Assembly (NCBI GenBank): GCA_964036665.1
Contig: OZ038531.1
Span: 18,910,168 to 18,974,167 of the forward strand
Source of the DNA: Gordius sp. MW1
Taxonomy: Eukaryota > Nematomorpha > Gordioida > Gordea > Gordiidae
Length of the DNA: 64,000 nucleotides
Reading direction: 5' to 3'
Notes under the pieces: model-generated
The model's database searches: none
Seen by the model: only the letters and a program-made list of their open reading frames with translations
What the model was told of the DNA's origin: nothing
Shown here: piece by piece, positions 36,896-48,105 of the stretch
Layout of the letters: every line of letters starts with the position of its first letter
How positions within the stretch are numbered: position 1 is the stretch's first letter
Translations under genes and position numbers: made by a program

Positions 36896-37270
36896 ATGCC
36901 AAAGATCCTCGCAGATATATGGAATAAGATTAGGCCAGGAAAGAGAAAAGCAGCCTCGAAAAAAACAGATTTAGTTCAACAGGCACCTCTACAGAATCCC
37001 TCCACCATGCATGGTTATCCACCTATCCCCAATAATCTCGTTTACCCTCAAAACGAATTAAATCCGCAGATGAGAGTAGGACAACAGACTAATATTTTGC
37101 ATCCCTATGCCAATCAATATAACAATGGGTGTTATTTCTATCGGCAGCCAAATGTTGAGCCTAGGCACGAACTTACTATTTCTGGAATTTACCCATATGG
37201 TCAACCGATGGACGGAACACCGACTTTCAATAAACAACCCTATATCGGTAAATGCAATTCAAATAAATGA
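36896..37270 (+). CDS. Unknown 124-residue protein, left copy
   Basis: It starts MPKILADIWNKIRPGKRK. The rest is rich in Pro, Gln, Asn and Tyr (for example NPQMRVGQQTNILHPYANQY) and has no signal peptide, membrane segment or domain I know. The mirror copy at 37732-38109 keeps an open frame despite several small in-frame differences (such as AASKKTD against SLEKKD). It lies antisense to the protease fragment, about 100 bp away. It could be a captured gene, an antisense ORF of the retroelement, or chance. The preserved frame in two diverging copies argues mildly for real coding. Confidence 0.4.
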   Translation: MPKILADIWNKIRPGKRKAASKKTDLVQQAPLQNPSTMHGYPPIPNNLVYPQNELNPQMRVGQQTNILHPYANQYNNGCYFYRQPNVEPRHELTISGIYPYGQPMDGTPTFNKQPYIGKCNSNK

Positions 37271-37540
37271 TTAATATGCCTGCATACTTTTAAGAGATTT
37301 ATTAGCGGAGCATTAAAAGGAGTTAAAAAATCATTATAATTATTATAATGATATTTCGTCCTATTCAAGGACATCATCGGATTAAAACAAAATTGAATTG
37401 ATAAATAAAATAAAATAATACTACAATTAAATGGAACGTTCTATAGGTAGGTTAATATTAAATAACCCAATGCAAATAGAAGGGTAAACAGACGGACGGA
37501 CAACGGACAACCAAAAACGAGCCCATAAATTGCATAGCAA

Positions 37541-38485
37541 TTAATATTAACCTACCTATAGAACGTTCCATTTAATTGTAGTATTATTTTATTTTATTTA
37601 TCAATTCAATTTTGTTTTAATCCGATGATGTCCTTGAATAGGACGAAATATCATTATAATAATTATAATGATTTTTTAACTCCTTTTAATGCTCCGTTAA
37701 TAAATCTCTTAAAAGTATGCATGCATATTAATCATTTATTTGAATTGCATATACCGATATAGGGTTGTTTATTGAATGCAGTCGGTGTTCCGCTATCCAT
37801 CTGTTGACCATATGGGTAAATTCCAGGATTATTAGATTTGTTCCTAGGCTCAACATTTGGCTGCCGATAGAAATAACACCCATTGTTATATTGATTGGCA
37901 TAGGGATGCAAAATATTAGTCTGTTGTCCTACTCTCATCTGCGGATTTAATTCGTTTTGAGGGTAAACGAGATTATTGGGGATAGGTGGATAACCTTGCA
38001 TGGTGGAGGGATTCTGTAGAGGTGCCTGTTGAACTAAATCTTTTTTTTCGAGGCTGCTTCTCTTTCCTGGCCTAATCTTATTCCATACATCTGCGAGGAT
38101 CTTTGGCACAAGGACTATGATATCGCAAGACTGATCAAGCTTTTGGCAAAATCAAGAGATTGTTTTATATTAGTGCATGGTAGCTGCTGACGCAATTAAA
38201 ACTTAATCTCATTATGCACCAAAAATATCCATCTATGGGACCCAGATTGACCAAATGTATGTCTCCCAAAGCTTATGGTAACCAGCCAGTAGAAACGTTG
38301 GGCAAAATATTATTAAATGTCCAGATGGGAAAAATTAATCATAATTTGACAGCTGTGGTTACAAAGACAGATGATGTCCCCTTGTTTGGATTACCATGGA
38401 TTATAAAATTCGGATTAAATATTCCACAAGAAGTAAAAATTCATCAAAAAATCAGATGCAACAAGTCCGAAGTTCCACTGTATTC
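37541..38485. repeat. Right arm of the inverted duplication
   Basis: Complementary to 36520-37462 over about 944 bp with few mismatches and indels. The right end runs on into integrase coding sequence, so this arm is the original and the left arm the copy. The 78-bp spacer contains the 20-mer GCCCATAAATTGCATAGCAA also found at about 2483. Confidence 0.9.
37732..38109 (-). CDS. Unknown 125-residue protein, right copy
   Basis: Mirror copy of 36896-37270 with the same start MPKILAD and end QPYIGICNSNK. Indel differences between the copies come in pairs that leave the frame open. Function unknown; see the left copy. Confidence 0.4.
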   Translation of the reverse strand: MPKILADVWNKIRPGKRSSLEKKDLVQQAPLQNPSTMQGYPPIPNNLVYPQNELNPQMRVGQQTNILHPYANQYNNGCYFYRQPNVEPRNKSNNPGIYPYGQQMDSGTPTAFNKQPYIGICNSNK

Positions 38486-39322
38486 ATGGAATGTAGCAGA
38501 ACAGCCTTGGGAACGTATACATATGGACTACGCGGGTCCCATAGATGGATATTTTTGGTGCATAGCTGTTGATTCATATTCAAAATGGGTCGAAGTGCAG
38601 CTATAAAATAGCTCCACCACTACAACGACCATTAAAACCATGCGCCAATGGTTTGCAAGATGGGGAGTTCCAAAACAGATCGTTAAAGACAACGGTCCTC
38701 AGTTTCGAAATTATGAAATGGAACAATTTTGCAAATCTTTAAACATAAAACACATCAGATCTACGCCATACCATCCAAAAACAAATCGATTGGTGGAAAG
38801 AGCTATTAGAACTATAAAGAGCAGATATCAAGCATGCAGGGAATATACCAAAGATCCCGAGTCATGTATGCTTGACGTGTTGATGGGGTATAGAATCAGT
38901 CATCAACTGGGAGAACACCGTCGAAAGTGATGATGGGGAGAAACCTAAAAACGTCACTCGATTGGATACAACCAACAGTCGGCAATTACATAGAACAAAA
39001 GACAGAGAAAAGTGAAAACAGGCAAAGGGACAAAGCTGTTACCAGAGAGTTTATTCCAGGTCAGGCTGTATGGGTAAAAAATGAGATCAAAAAAGGATGG
39101 CGGCTGGGGAAAGTCCTTAAGCGAAATGGACCTTATTCCTACGTGGTCGATACGATGAATAGAACCGTGAAAAAGCATAGTGACCAGCTAAGGGAACGAT
39201 ACCAGCCAACCAAGAATGTTAGAGAAGAGAGCGATGACGAAATAAATTGCGATGACGAAGGCGTTGAAGATATCGTTACAGAAAGTACAGGGCCTCGAAG
39301 GTCAAATAATACATCCTCTTAG
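38214..39322 (+). pseudogene. Deleted gypsy pol: protease region joined to integrase
   Basis: The ORF at 38214 holds the end of the protease region (FGLPWIIKFGLNIP) and passes directly into integrase core (SWNVAEQPWERIHMDYAGP), so reverse transcriptase, RNase H and the integrase zinc finger are gone. An in-frame TAA lies at 38604-38606. The same frame continues at 38640 with IVKDNGPQF and TPYHPKTNRLVER, then a frameshift near 38900 leads to 38927-39322 with the basic integrase C-terminus and an acidic tail. The first 30 bases of the ORF are the complement of integrase bases at about 38527-38557, a sign of fold-back copying. Closely related to the element at 40935-45123. Confidence 0.8.
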
Positions 39323-39358
39323 GCGGCTTATTCAAGAAATTTAGTTCTAACTAAAATT

Positions 39359-39371
39359 AGCGAAGGGAAAT
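39359..39371 (+). other. Polypurine tract and LTR start of the deleted element
   Basis: AGCGAAGGGAAA is followed by TGTAATAAATG, in the position of a polypurine tract and 3' LTR start after the end of integrase. The LTR's right end and a 5' partner were not identified; LINE sequence begins by about 39547. Confidence 0.35.
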
Positions 39372-39546
39372 GTAATAAATGATTATACAATGTTATTACC
39401 TAAACATATTTATATAAAACAACACGGCATTAACACGTGACAATGTAATAAATTGCGCATTATTGGGATCTTATGACATATTTGAATAAACTATAACTTC
39501 GGACTTCTTCGTACCTTCAAGCGTTACTTTTAGCTGCAAGCCCTGC

Positions 39547-40233
39547 GTGACAGGACCTCTACCGGATAATGCCATAACCGACTTTAACATCGGTAATGGG
39601 GAGACGCTAGGAAAAGGTAACACCTTTACCTATCTCGGGGACTCTTTAAGTGCAGATGGGAATGTTGACTCGGCAGTTACAGCAAGGATACGACAAGCCT
39701 GGAAGAAGTTTAGAGAGATGGCCCCTCTTTTGACCGGAAAAGGTGTTTCACTCACTTTAAAGGGTAAAGTCTAGGCGGCATGTATTAGAAGTTGTCTTGT
39801 ATATGGAAGCGAAACGTGGCCATTAATGTCGATACATAAAGCCAAATTGGAAAGCACAGAAATGCGTATGATAAGATGGATGTCAAACGTGTCGCTACGG
39901 GAAAGAATAACAAGCAATAGACTCAGAGAAAGAATCGGGATCGAGCCAATCAACGAGGTCATCCGGAAAAACAGGCTAAGATGGTTTGGACATGTGGAGC
40001 GGAAGAATGACGACGACTGGGTGAAGAGATGTACTTCCCTGGAGGTATCTGGAAAGAAACCGCGCGGGAGGCCGAAATCAACATGGGCCTCTGTTCTAGC
40101 TACCGACATGGAAGCAATGGGTCTGACAAAACAGGATTCGCATGATCGGATAAAACGGAGGAAATGCATTAGGGGAAAACAGGCTAACCCAGGAGATCCT
40201 GGAAAACGGCCTTAAAACGATGAAGAAGAAGAA
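39547..40233 (+). pseudogene. LINE 3' end: C-terminal RT region and GAA-rich tail
   Basis: The translation shows the C-terminal region of an RTE/CR1-like LINE: TFTYLGDSLSADGNVDSAV, VYGSETWPL, RMIRWMSNVSLRER, RLRWFGHVERK and PRGRPKSTW. One in-frame TAG at 39772-39774 splits an otherwise open frame from 39547 to 40215. It ends with GATGAAGAAGAAGAAGATTG, a simple-repeat tail typical of LINE 3' ends. The 5' part is truncated. Confidence 0.85.
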
Positions 40234-40326
40234 GATTGATACGTGTTCGCAAACAAGCTACGTATTAAATACGTCTTCTTATGATGACATAAATTCAAAA
40301 TTATTAAAAAGATAAGTTGTTTTAAC

Positions 40327-40930
40327 CCTCGAGAGTATTCGTGGGGTATTTCTATACCCCGCGCAAATTATAAATTAAAATATAAAACGCAATTTAAGTC
40401 TAATGAATTTGGTCTTTTCAGTAGCTTAATATTTTATCAAGAACTAGGTTAGGTGAAAATTTCATAGGTTTTGGCTTAATACTTTTTAAGATATAGACTC
40501 GTGGGGTATGATTATACCCCACGAATACTCTCGCGTAAGTTTTTTTCTATTGGAGAAAATGTATGTATTTTTTTAGTTTGATGATATCTTTTACAATTTG
40601 TGTTTTTAATACACTTTGAACATTCTTTTAATAAAAAATCACGTTTATTTTGATTTATTTTAAGGTATATGTTGTCAAGAGATAAAATGAGGGGAAGCTC
40701 TAAAATAACCAAAAAAATGGGGGTCCAGAAAATTGTTAATAAGTTTTGTAATATTGATTAGATATATATCAAAATTTATACCATCAATCTTAACACCTTT
40801 ATAAACATATGTTTAAAATTTTAAAGGTTTTAAAGGAATACTTTAAAAATTATAAGAAGTTTAGAAGTGGGGTAGAGTTATACCCCACGAATACTCTCGC
40901 GTTCGGGGATTTGAGGAATACTCTCGAGGG
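40327..40930. mobile_element. piggyBac-like MITE, 604 bp
   Basis: The termini CCCTCGAGAGTATTC and GAATACTCTCGAGGG are perfect inverted repeats flanked by TTAA on both sides (40323-40326 and 40931-40934), the piggyBac target. CCC...GGG ends also fit that superfamily. Inside are three copies of a palindromic module built on GTGGGGTA...TATACCCCAC (about 40341, 40503 and 40868), the last two followed by GAATACTCTCGCG. No transposase. Confidence 0.85.
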
Positions 40931-40934
40931 TTAA

Positions 40935-41107
40935 TGTAATATCATAGATTTATACATTGTATTTATATATACGTTTAAGTTCGTTGTTCCTAATGGAATA
41001 TACACGTTTTTTCATCATCACATGTTTTAGTTGATTTTGCATATTAATAAAAAGCTTCAGCGATTTCTGAGTAGTTGATATACTACATTGTAGTTAAGAA
41101 TACTACA
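40935..41107 (+). repeat. 5' LTR, 173 bp
   Basis: TGTAATATCATAG...GAATACTACA; it matches 44951-45123 except near CATTG/CTTTG and AATGG/AGGGG. Confidence 0.9.
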
Positions 41108-41141
41108 TTTATTGGCGCGGTACTACATTTATTCTTTGGCC

Positions 41142-41891
41142 ATGGACATAATTCCTTGCTACAATGGCACAGATAAGATTGATTCTTATATATTTACCAT
41201 TGAAAATATTTTTAGGGCCAGGAATATTGAAAATTTGGATAAGAAAGCCACCACGCTGATTTTAGCGTATATGGGCTTATCTCACATCGAAAAGATAAGA
41301 ACTTTTGTATACCCAAAGGATATTACTAAACTAAAATACAATGAATTGATTCAAATCATCAGAAAGGTATTTACTGTAAAAAATACCATTTTTCAAAATA
41401 GATTAATGTTTATTCGTTGCCTAAAAAATGATGGAGAGTCAATAAAAGATTATGCAACAAAATTGAAACAAATTGCAGAAGAATGTGACTTTTCTATACA
41501 ACTTAATGAAAGGTTGAGGGATCAATTTTTGCATGGAATACAGAATAAAACTTTTGAAATTGAAGTTAGAACAAGATGGCCAGATGCAGTTGATCCCGAA
41601 GGAAATGCAATTACGTTTGAAGATTTGTATAAAATTGCTGAAGCAATGGAATTAGCAAGAAATGAAGTAGTAACTCATGAAATAGATGTAATATATCAAA
41701 AGTCTAAGCCAAAATTTAGACATGTCACCACAAAGAAATTTCTCCACCAAGGATCAACATCTACTAAAAGATGTGAGAGATGTGGAAAGTGCATGAAGTT
41801 AACAAGTGCCCAGCATTTAATAAAGAGTGCTACAAATGCCACAGAAGGGGACACTTTGCAAGATTTTGTCATACAGGATCTGTCAATATGA
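41142..41891 (+). pseudogene. Gag, frameshifted in the zinc-knuckle region
   Basis: It starts at MDIIPCYNGTDKIDSY. The capsid-like region has the gypsy/retroviral arrangement (LRDQFLHGI near the end). The first knuckle starts CERCGK, then loses one base, and its remainder (HEVNKC) together with the second knuckle CYKCHRRGHFARFC is found in the next frame (from 41780). The first knuckle has spacing CX2CX3HX4C, the second the common CX2CX4HX4C. Confidence 0.8.
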
Positions 41892-44800
41892 TAAATACTT
41901 TACACATAAAAAATTATACAAGTTTGGGGATGAAGAAACCCTATATCAAGGTTTGTATCAACCAAAAACTATGCAAGATGCTTTTCGACACAGGAGCAGC
42001 AGTCTCAATTATAAACCAAGAAATTTATAATTTGATTCAGAATCCAACTCTTAAAGAATGCCCAAAATTAAGATCTTTTGGATACCATCCAATACCAATC
42101 TTAGGAAAAACTAAAGTTACAGTTCAACTTGGTCTAAAAGTTTTGACATTACCTGTAGTGGTTACAACAGCAAACGAAGGGGCAATTTTTGGCCTTGACT
42201 GGATAAAAGCGTTTGACCTTGACCTGCCGGGTGAGGTTTCAATAAACAAAATACAATAGGAATTAGATTCCCTATTACTTACTCGGTATCCAACTATATT
42301 TAGCGATGGCCCCGGAGTTATTAAGAATTATAAAGTTAAAATATGTTTAAAAGATGAAAGCCAGCCAATATCATTTCAACCCCGAAGGGTACCGTTTCCG
42401 TTAAGGAAAAAAGTAGAATTGGAATTAAAAAGGTTGGAGGACGAAAACATTATTGAACGAGTGGACCCATCTTTAAGTGAAATTAAATGGATCACACCAA
42501 CGGTAAATGTTGTTAAAGGGAATGGTTCTATTCGAATCTGTGGGGATTTCAGAGTTACTTTGAACCCCTACCTTAGTACCAATGATCATATGCTGCCAAC
42601 TTTTGATGATCAAAAATAGCTGGTGGTGAGAAATATACAGTGATAGATCTACGCGACGCGTATTTACAAATGATGGTAGATGAAGAGAGTAGACAATTGT
42701 TAACAATTGCTACGCATGTTGGTCATTTTAGGTACAAACGTTTGCCATTTGGTTTAGCGACGGCACCAAATCTTTTTGCAACGATATATGGAAAACTTAT
42801 TAAAGGGAATTCCGCACACTGGGGTACTGTTAGATGATATTATAGTCACGGGGTTAAATCAAGATGACCATTTGAAAAATCTAAACGAGGTCCTAACAAG
42901 AATACAAAATGCTGGGCTGAAAGCAAAAAAGGAAAAAGTCAAATTTTTCCAAAACTCAGTTATCTATCTAGGACATAAAATTGATTCGACAGGTATCCAC
43001 CCTACAGAAGAACGCATTGAGTCAATTAAGAATTTCAAGATACCAGAAAATAAAAAGGAGCTACGCTCATTTTTAGGTCTTGTAAATTATCAGGAACGTT
43101 TTATTCCTCGATTACACGAAAAATGTGCTCCACTACATGCCTTAACTGGTTCTACCATAATGTGGAGATGGACAATTCAGGAACAAAAATTTTTTGATGA
43201 AGTTAAGTTGATGCTTTCATCTACTGACACCTTAGTACCGTATAGTACAACGTTACCAGTTAATCTTGCAGTTGATGCGTCCGAGACAGGTGTAGGCGCC
43301 GTGATATCTCATGTTTTTCCCGACAAATCTGAAAGACCCATAGCTTATGCTTCTAGAACGTTGAGCCAATCAGAAAAACATTATTCGACGATTGACCGTG
43401 AAGCTAGAGCCATAATTTTTGGAGTTGAGAAATTTAATCAGTATCTCAGAGGACGAAAATTTACGTTGACAACGGACCACAAACCGTTAGAAAGAATTTT
43501 CGGTTGTAAAAGGGATCTACCCAAAATCGTTAATAACAGGCTGGTACGGTGGGCTTTACTATTAAATTCATATCAATATGAAATTAAATATCGTATGGGT
43601 AAAAACAACAAATGTGCAGATGCTCTGTCTAGATTGACTACTCACGAAGATGGTGACGATGCAAATATAAACAATATTGGGTTATTAATGATCGAGGACT
43701 TAACACTGAATAGAGAAATGATTAAAAATGCAATAAAGACAGATCGTAGTTGTCTAGAATTAATTCGTGCTATTGAGCGCAATATGTCCAAATTTCAGTT
43801 AGATATAAAAGGATATTTCAATAAACGTGAAGAGATTTCATACGAAAGTGGACTACTATTTCTAGGAAATAGGTTGATCATTCCGAAATCTTTACAGAAT
43901 TTGGTTCTTCGGATTTTACATCAAGGACATCCTGGAATTACTGGGATGCGAAATGTTTGTCGCTATTATATTTATTGGCCGAGAATGGATGAAGACATTG
44001 ACAGACATGTAAAATCATGCGAAGGATGTCAAGAAGTGCGACCTCCAGAAAAGCAGGTACCGCTCTATCCATGGAATTTAACTGATCGTGTGTGGGACCG
44101 TGTGCACATTGATATAGCTGGTCCAATAGAAGGAAAATGGTGGTTAGTATTAAAAGACTCATTCTCAAAATGGGTTGAGGTAGCAACGGTAACTTCGACA
44201 ACAACATCGGCCATAATCAATCATCTACGGAATTGGTTCTGTAGATTTGGAATTCCGACGCAGATTGTGTCAGACAATGGACCACAATTTGCTGGACAAG
44301 AATTTTTCAAATTCTGTGTTTCAAATAATATTACTCACATAAAATCGACTCCATATCATCCTAAAACCAATGGGCAGGCCGAAAGGATGATAAGGACGTT
44401 AAAAACAAGATATTATGCGGCGAGAAAACAGACTTGGAACAAAGAACTTTGTCTCCAACAGGTCTTGATAAGTTACAGAAACTCTCCTCAAGCGACGACG
44501 GGAAAAACCCCATCCGAATTATTTTTAGGAAGGAGATTACAAACCGCACTAGATTTAATAAAGCCGGATTTAAGAAACGTAATAAGGGAGAAGATATGGA
44601 AGCAGAAAACATATCACGATCAAAATGTACGTTTTAGAGAATTTGATGTTGGAGATCCAGTATGGATTCGCAACAAAATTAAGCCGGGATGGTACAAAGG
44701 TATTATTGTAGAACGGAAGGGCCACTATTCGTATAATGTCCGGACAGACGGTGGAATCAAAAGAAAACATGCTGATCAAATGAAGTTTAGGCTGCGATCA

Positions 44801-44938
44801 CAGTTTATGCCAAGTTTAGAGACTGCGACAACAGGTTTGGAACAAAACATAGAAGGAGTTGAAAGTCCCCCTATATTGCGACGTTCAACAAGAATATCAA
44901 AACCACCGGTACGATTCCACGATGAATTTAACTTTTAA
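41780..44938 (+). pseudogene. Pol of the gypsy element: protease, RT, RNase H, integrase
   Basis: Protease motif LFDTGAAVSII lies near 41985. An in-frame TAG at 42257-42259 interrupts the link to RT. RT is cut by frameshifts near 42618 and 42780, with VLLDDIIVTG the catalytic block. From 42776 to 44938 the frame is open for 720 residues. It holds RNase H (VDASETGVGAV, TTDHKPLERIF), integrase zinc finger (H-Q-G-H...C-E-G-C) and integrase core HIDIAGP, IVSDNGPQF and HPKTNGQAERM, then a basic C-terminal domain. Three or four point or indel lesions would abolish a full polyprotein. Confidence 0.85.
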
Positions 44939-44950
44939 AATAGGGAGAAA

Positions 44951-45123
44951 TGTAATATCATAGATTTATACTTTGTATTTATATATACGTTTAAGTTCGT
45001 TGTTCCTAGGGGAATATACACGTTTTTTCATCATCACATGTTTTAGTTGATTTTGCATATTAATAAAAAGCTTCAGCGATTTCTGAGTAGTTGATATACT
45101 ACATTGTAGTTAAGAATACTACA
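44951..45123 (+). repeat. 3' LTR, 173 bp
   Basis: Matching copy of the 5' LTR, preceded by TAGGGAGAAA. Confidence 0.9.
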
Positions 45124-45573
45124 TTTTATTTATTTACAATAATTTACAGCCTTGCTGCATTTGAAATTATCGCCATCACATCTGCTACAATTAAATTATT
45201 GATCCATACTCTATTTAAAGTCAAGAATGGAACCATGAAACAGTAAAAAATTTTCTTAGGTAGCATAATGCTACTTTTTAAGAGTCAATATTCTTCAACA
45301 AAAACTACCTTTTTAACTTGGAGAGAAAAATAAAAATTTGAGCAAGCTTGTCGTGAGACCGGTCGATCGTGCAAGTCTCTCCTATGTAAGCCAAAGCTAC
45401 AGCTTATTTTACCAATTATTAGCTCTTTTTTATTTCTTTTGACACATAACATTTTGTATATTTCATTATTTATATTAGCCCTTAATAACATCGCTATTTA
45501 CAAAATTTTTATGTAGAATCTTTATCATAAATTTAATAACAAAAAATTATGATGAGTGTTGTGCAATCTATTA
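45124..45573. other. No gene recognised
   Basis: AT-rich flank between the gypsy element and the next hAT derivative. No supportable ORF. Confidence 0.35.
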
Positions 45574-45581
45574 GTTGAAAA

Positions 45582-46676
45582 TAGTGTCGTCAATGAACGC
45601 GTTCAAATTTTTTGAAAAATTGATGAACGGCGTTCCTTTTTTTGGTGAACTTTGAACGTGAACGCGTTCCTTTTTTTTATGAACGCGTTCGAATTTAACG
45701 TTTTCAATTTTAAAACCCCTTTTTTATTTTTATTATTTGAAAAATTATGTTAATTAGAATTTTGTAACAAAAAAGTCTTATATTTTTTAATCATCTGTTT
45801 TTCCTTTTTCCTATTACCTATTCCGAAATACTTTTAACATACCATCACGTGCAAAAGAAGAGAAGATTAAAGTTTATTATTTGATTTTATTAATTATATT
45901 TTAATTTATAAGTTGATATAAACAATCATATTATTATATCGTCGTCATCTTCAGATTTTGAATATTCAAAATAAGCAGATGAATTGACATTGTCATGGTC
46001 AAAATATAATAAATATTTTTCACTCATTTCATATAAAGGACCGAATTCAATAATTACTAAATGTAAAAAATAATACACTTTTAGTTTTATTGAAAAATGG
46101 ATTGAAACCCCTAGAATTGATAATGAAAGAACTGTCGATACCAAAATATTGTTTTTTGACGAGGAAGTAGAGGGCGGATTGGATAATGATATCTTATCGC
46201 AATTTTTTGAAGCGAGTGAAAAACATTAAATTTTATTCCAGATTTAATAGATTTGTTTATAAAGTACAATACTCCAATCCCCTCATCTGCCCCTGTGAAG
46301 CGGGTTTTTAGTATAGCTAATGCTGTATTAACTGCCAGACGTTCTTGCTTATCCGACGAAAATTTTGAAAAACAATTATTATTAAAAATTAATAAGAACA
46401 ATTTTTTATAAATAAAAATTTTTTGTATTCGCTCTATTAGATTATATTTATAATTATATTATCAAAATAAAACTATTATTTTTTATCATGGCTAATATAT
46501 TGTTTATATAAGACATTTTATATTAAATGAAATTCAAAAAAAAATATCATAAAATTTTGAACGAACGTGAACGCGTCTATTTTTTTGAAAACGAACGTGA
46601 ACGTGAACGCGTTTGAATTTTCAATGAACGTTGAACGCGAACACGTTCGATTTTTTAGAAAATGTTTACAGCACTA
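45582..46676. mobile_element. Internally deleted hAT element, 1.1 kb
   Basis: The ends TAGTGTCGTC and TTTACAGCACTA are inverted in their outer bases (TAGTG/CACTA). A perfect 8-bp TSD GTTGAAAA lies at 45574-45581 and 46677-46684. Both subterminal regions are dense with GAACGCGTTC-like motifs (45595-45700 and 46560-46650), probable transposase-binding repeats. The interior keeps the C-terminus of the transposase. Confidence 0.85.
46232..46411 (+). pseudogene. hAT transposase dimerisation domain remnant
   Basis: The plus strand reads IPDLIDLFIKYNTPIPSSAP, then VKRVFSIANAVLTARRSC and LSDENFEKQLLLKINKNN, ending in TAA at 46409. This is the highly conserved C-terminal dimerisation region of hAT transposases (SSA-x-x-x-R-V-F-S ... 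LSDEN). Weaker coding remains, rich in Asp/Glu, lie at about 46110-46228. The catalytic domain is absent. Confidence 0.85.
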
Positions 46677-46897
46677 GTTGAAAATCATCTGTAAATTTTA
46701 TTTTGTTTATTGAATTAAAAACTGGAAATTTCGTGAATTGTCTTGTCATTATAAAGTAAATTACCATAAAACTGAACTTTACCTAATTTTAACTGCAAAT
46801 ATATCCTTTTTAACTTTCAAAATGATTAGTGGTAGACGATTCGCGGCTTATGTTTTCAGATCAATGTGAACATCAGCTGCTAAACACCTATTCATTT

Positions 46898-47198
46898 AAG
46901 AACCAGGCTATGTATTCTCGATTTTGAGTGATAAATAACAAAACGTAAAAGGCATTTCTTAAACGTTCCATTCCCGAGCGCAATCATCGCGTTCGAATTT
47001 GTGTGTTATAGTTTAAAAATAATCCTTTTAAGTCAAAATTATCTTTAAGGGACAGGGTTAAGGTTCGGGGTTAGGGTTTTAGGTCAGCGTTTTAGGTTAG
47101 GGCTAGGGTTAGGATTAGATGCAATGGAACGTTTAAGAAATGCGTTTTTACGTTTTGTTATTTATCACTCAAAATCGAGAATACATAGCCTAGGCCTT
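46898..47198. mobile_element. MITE with 65-bp inverted ends
   Basis: The left end with GGCTATGTATTCTCGATTTT pairs with the right end AAAATCGAGAATACATAGCC, and pairing continues for about 65 bp through AAACGTTCCAT. A possible CATTT duplication lies at 46893-46897 and 47199-47203. The core (47045-47120) is a degenerate GGGTTAGG-rich stretch that resembles a telomeric repeat but is not regular. Confidence 0.7.
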
Positions 47199-47203
47199 CA
47201 TTT

Positions 47204-48100
47204 AAATGTTAGTAAGGGCGTAAATATGAGTAATAAAAATGGATCATTGCAAAAGGAAACTCACTTTTTGTAAGTATTACCATTTGTATATATTTCTATT
47301 TATTGCTCACTTTTCTGTTCTTCATATTATAGGTTAATTAATAATTGAAAATTTATATTAAGCTAATATAGGTGTGTAGACTAAAAATGTCAATTAAATT
47401 AGCCTTTTAATCTAAGCCATTATTAGCGATAGTTAATTCTTTAATTAAAAATAGAATTGATTATTTTTTTTATTATAATTGCAAGTATTTCTCTAAGCTA
47501 TGCCTAGCTATTTGAATATAATGAAACCCCTTGTTCCATTTTAAAAAATGAATACAGTTTTGATTTTCCATCATGATTTATATATTTGAAAATATTTCAA
47601 GAATCTTGCATGTTTTATTTAGTTTCTTTTATATCTAAATACGCCATTAAATAGCCAAACATAATATTTTATATTTTTGAGAGAGAAAATTAACATTTAA
47701 AAAATAAATTAGCTAAGGCTAAAAAACATGCTTATCATATTGTAATTTTTTAGCCAATTGAATCAAAAATTAGTAATTAATAGTGGTTGTTTATATAAAT
47801 AAAAGTTATCAATCAACTCTTCTTTGGCTTAATGAATTAATAAGACCTAAAAACAAATAATCCAAAACATTTTTTTCCTTTTTTTAATTGTCCTTGATAA
47901 GGGGCCAGGATCTTTTTTCTTCTACTTTCTGTATTAATCTTCCTAGACAACTGACATAACATCTCACAATACTTATTTCAAAATATCATAAGTTACTAAA
48001 TGTAGATTTATTGAATTTTTAATGGCTTAACAAAAATTATTATAGAATATTTGTGGAAAAACTTCTGGTAATACTTATTTCAAAATATCATAAACAGTTA
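47204..48100. other. No gene recognised
   Basis: AT-rich. The segment ATACTTATTTCAAAATATCATAA occurs twice (about 47970 and 48070), in part as the target of the LTR element. Nothing coding. Confidence 0.35.
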
Positions 48101-48105
48101 CTTAG

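Larger units (their letters stand above)
36520..37462. repeat. Left arm of a 944-bp inverted duplication
   Basis: It runs from GAATACAGTGGAAC to GGTTAATATTAA and is near-identical to the complement of 37541-38485. A 78-bp spacer (37463-37540) separates the arms. It contains part of a gypsy protease region on the minus strand and the MPKILAD ORF on the plus strand. Confidence 0.9.
40935..45123 (+). mobile_element. Ty3/gypsy LTR retrotransposon with 173-bp LTRs
   Basis: Two 173-bp LTRs differ at about three positions. TGGCGCGGT at about 41113 lies five bases after the 5' LTR and may be the primer-binding site; GGGAGAAA precedes the 3' LTR. The right flank begins TTTTA (45124-45128); the left flank, once the MITE is ignored, is TTTTA at 40321-40325, a plausible 5-bp TSD with one extra A. 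Coding order is gag, protease, RT, RNase H, integrase, with few but disabling lesions. Confidence 0.9.

Noticed and set aside
47045..47120. Interstitial telomere (GGGTTAGG-rich).
   Set aside because: The units are irregular and sit in the core of a MITE; similar short AACCCT runs at 8963 and 26960 are also isolated.
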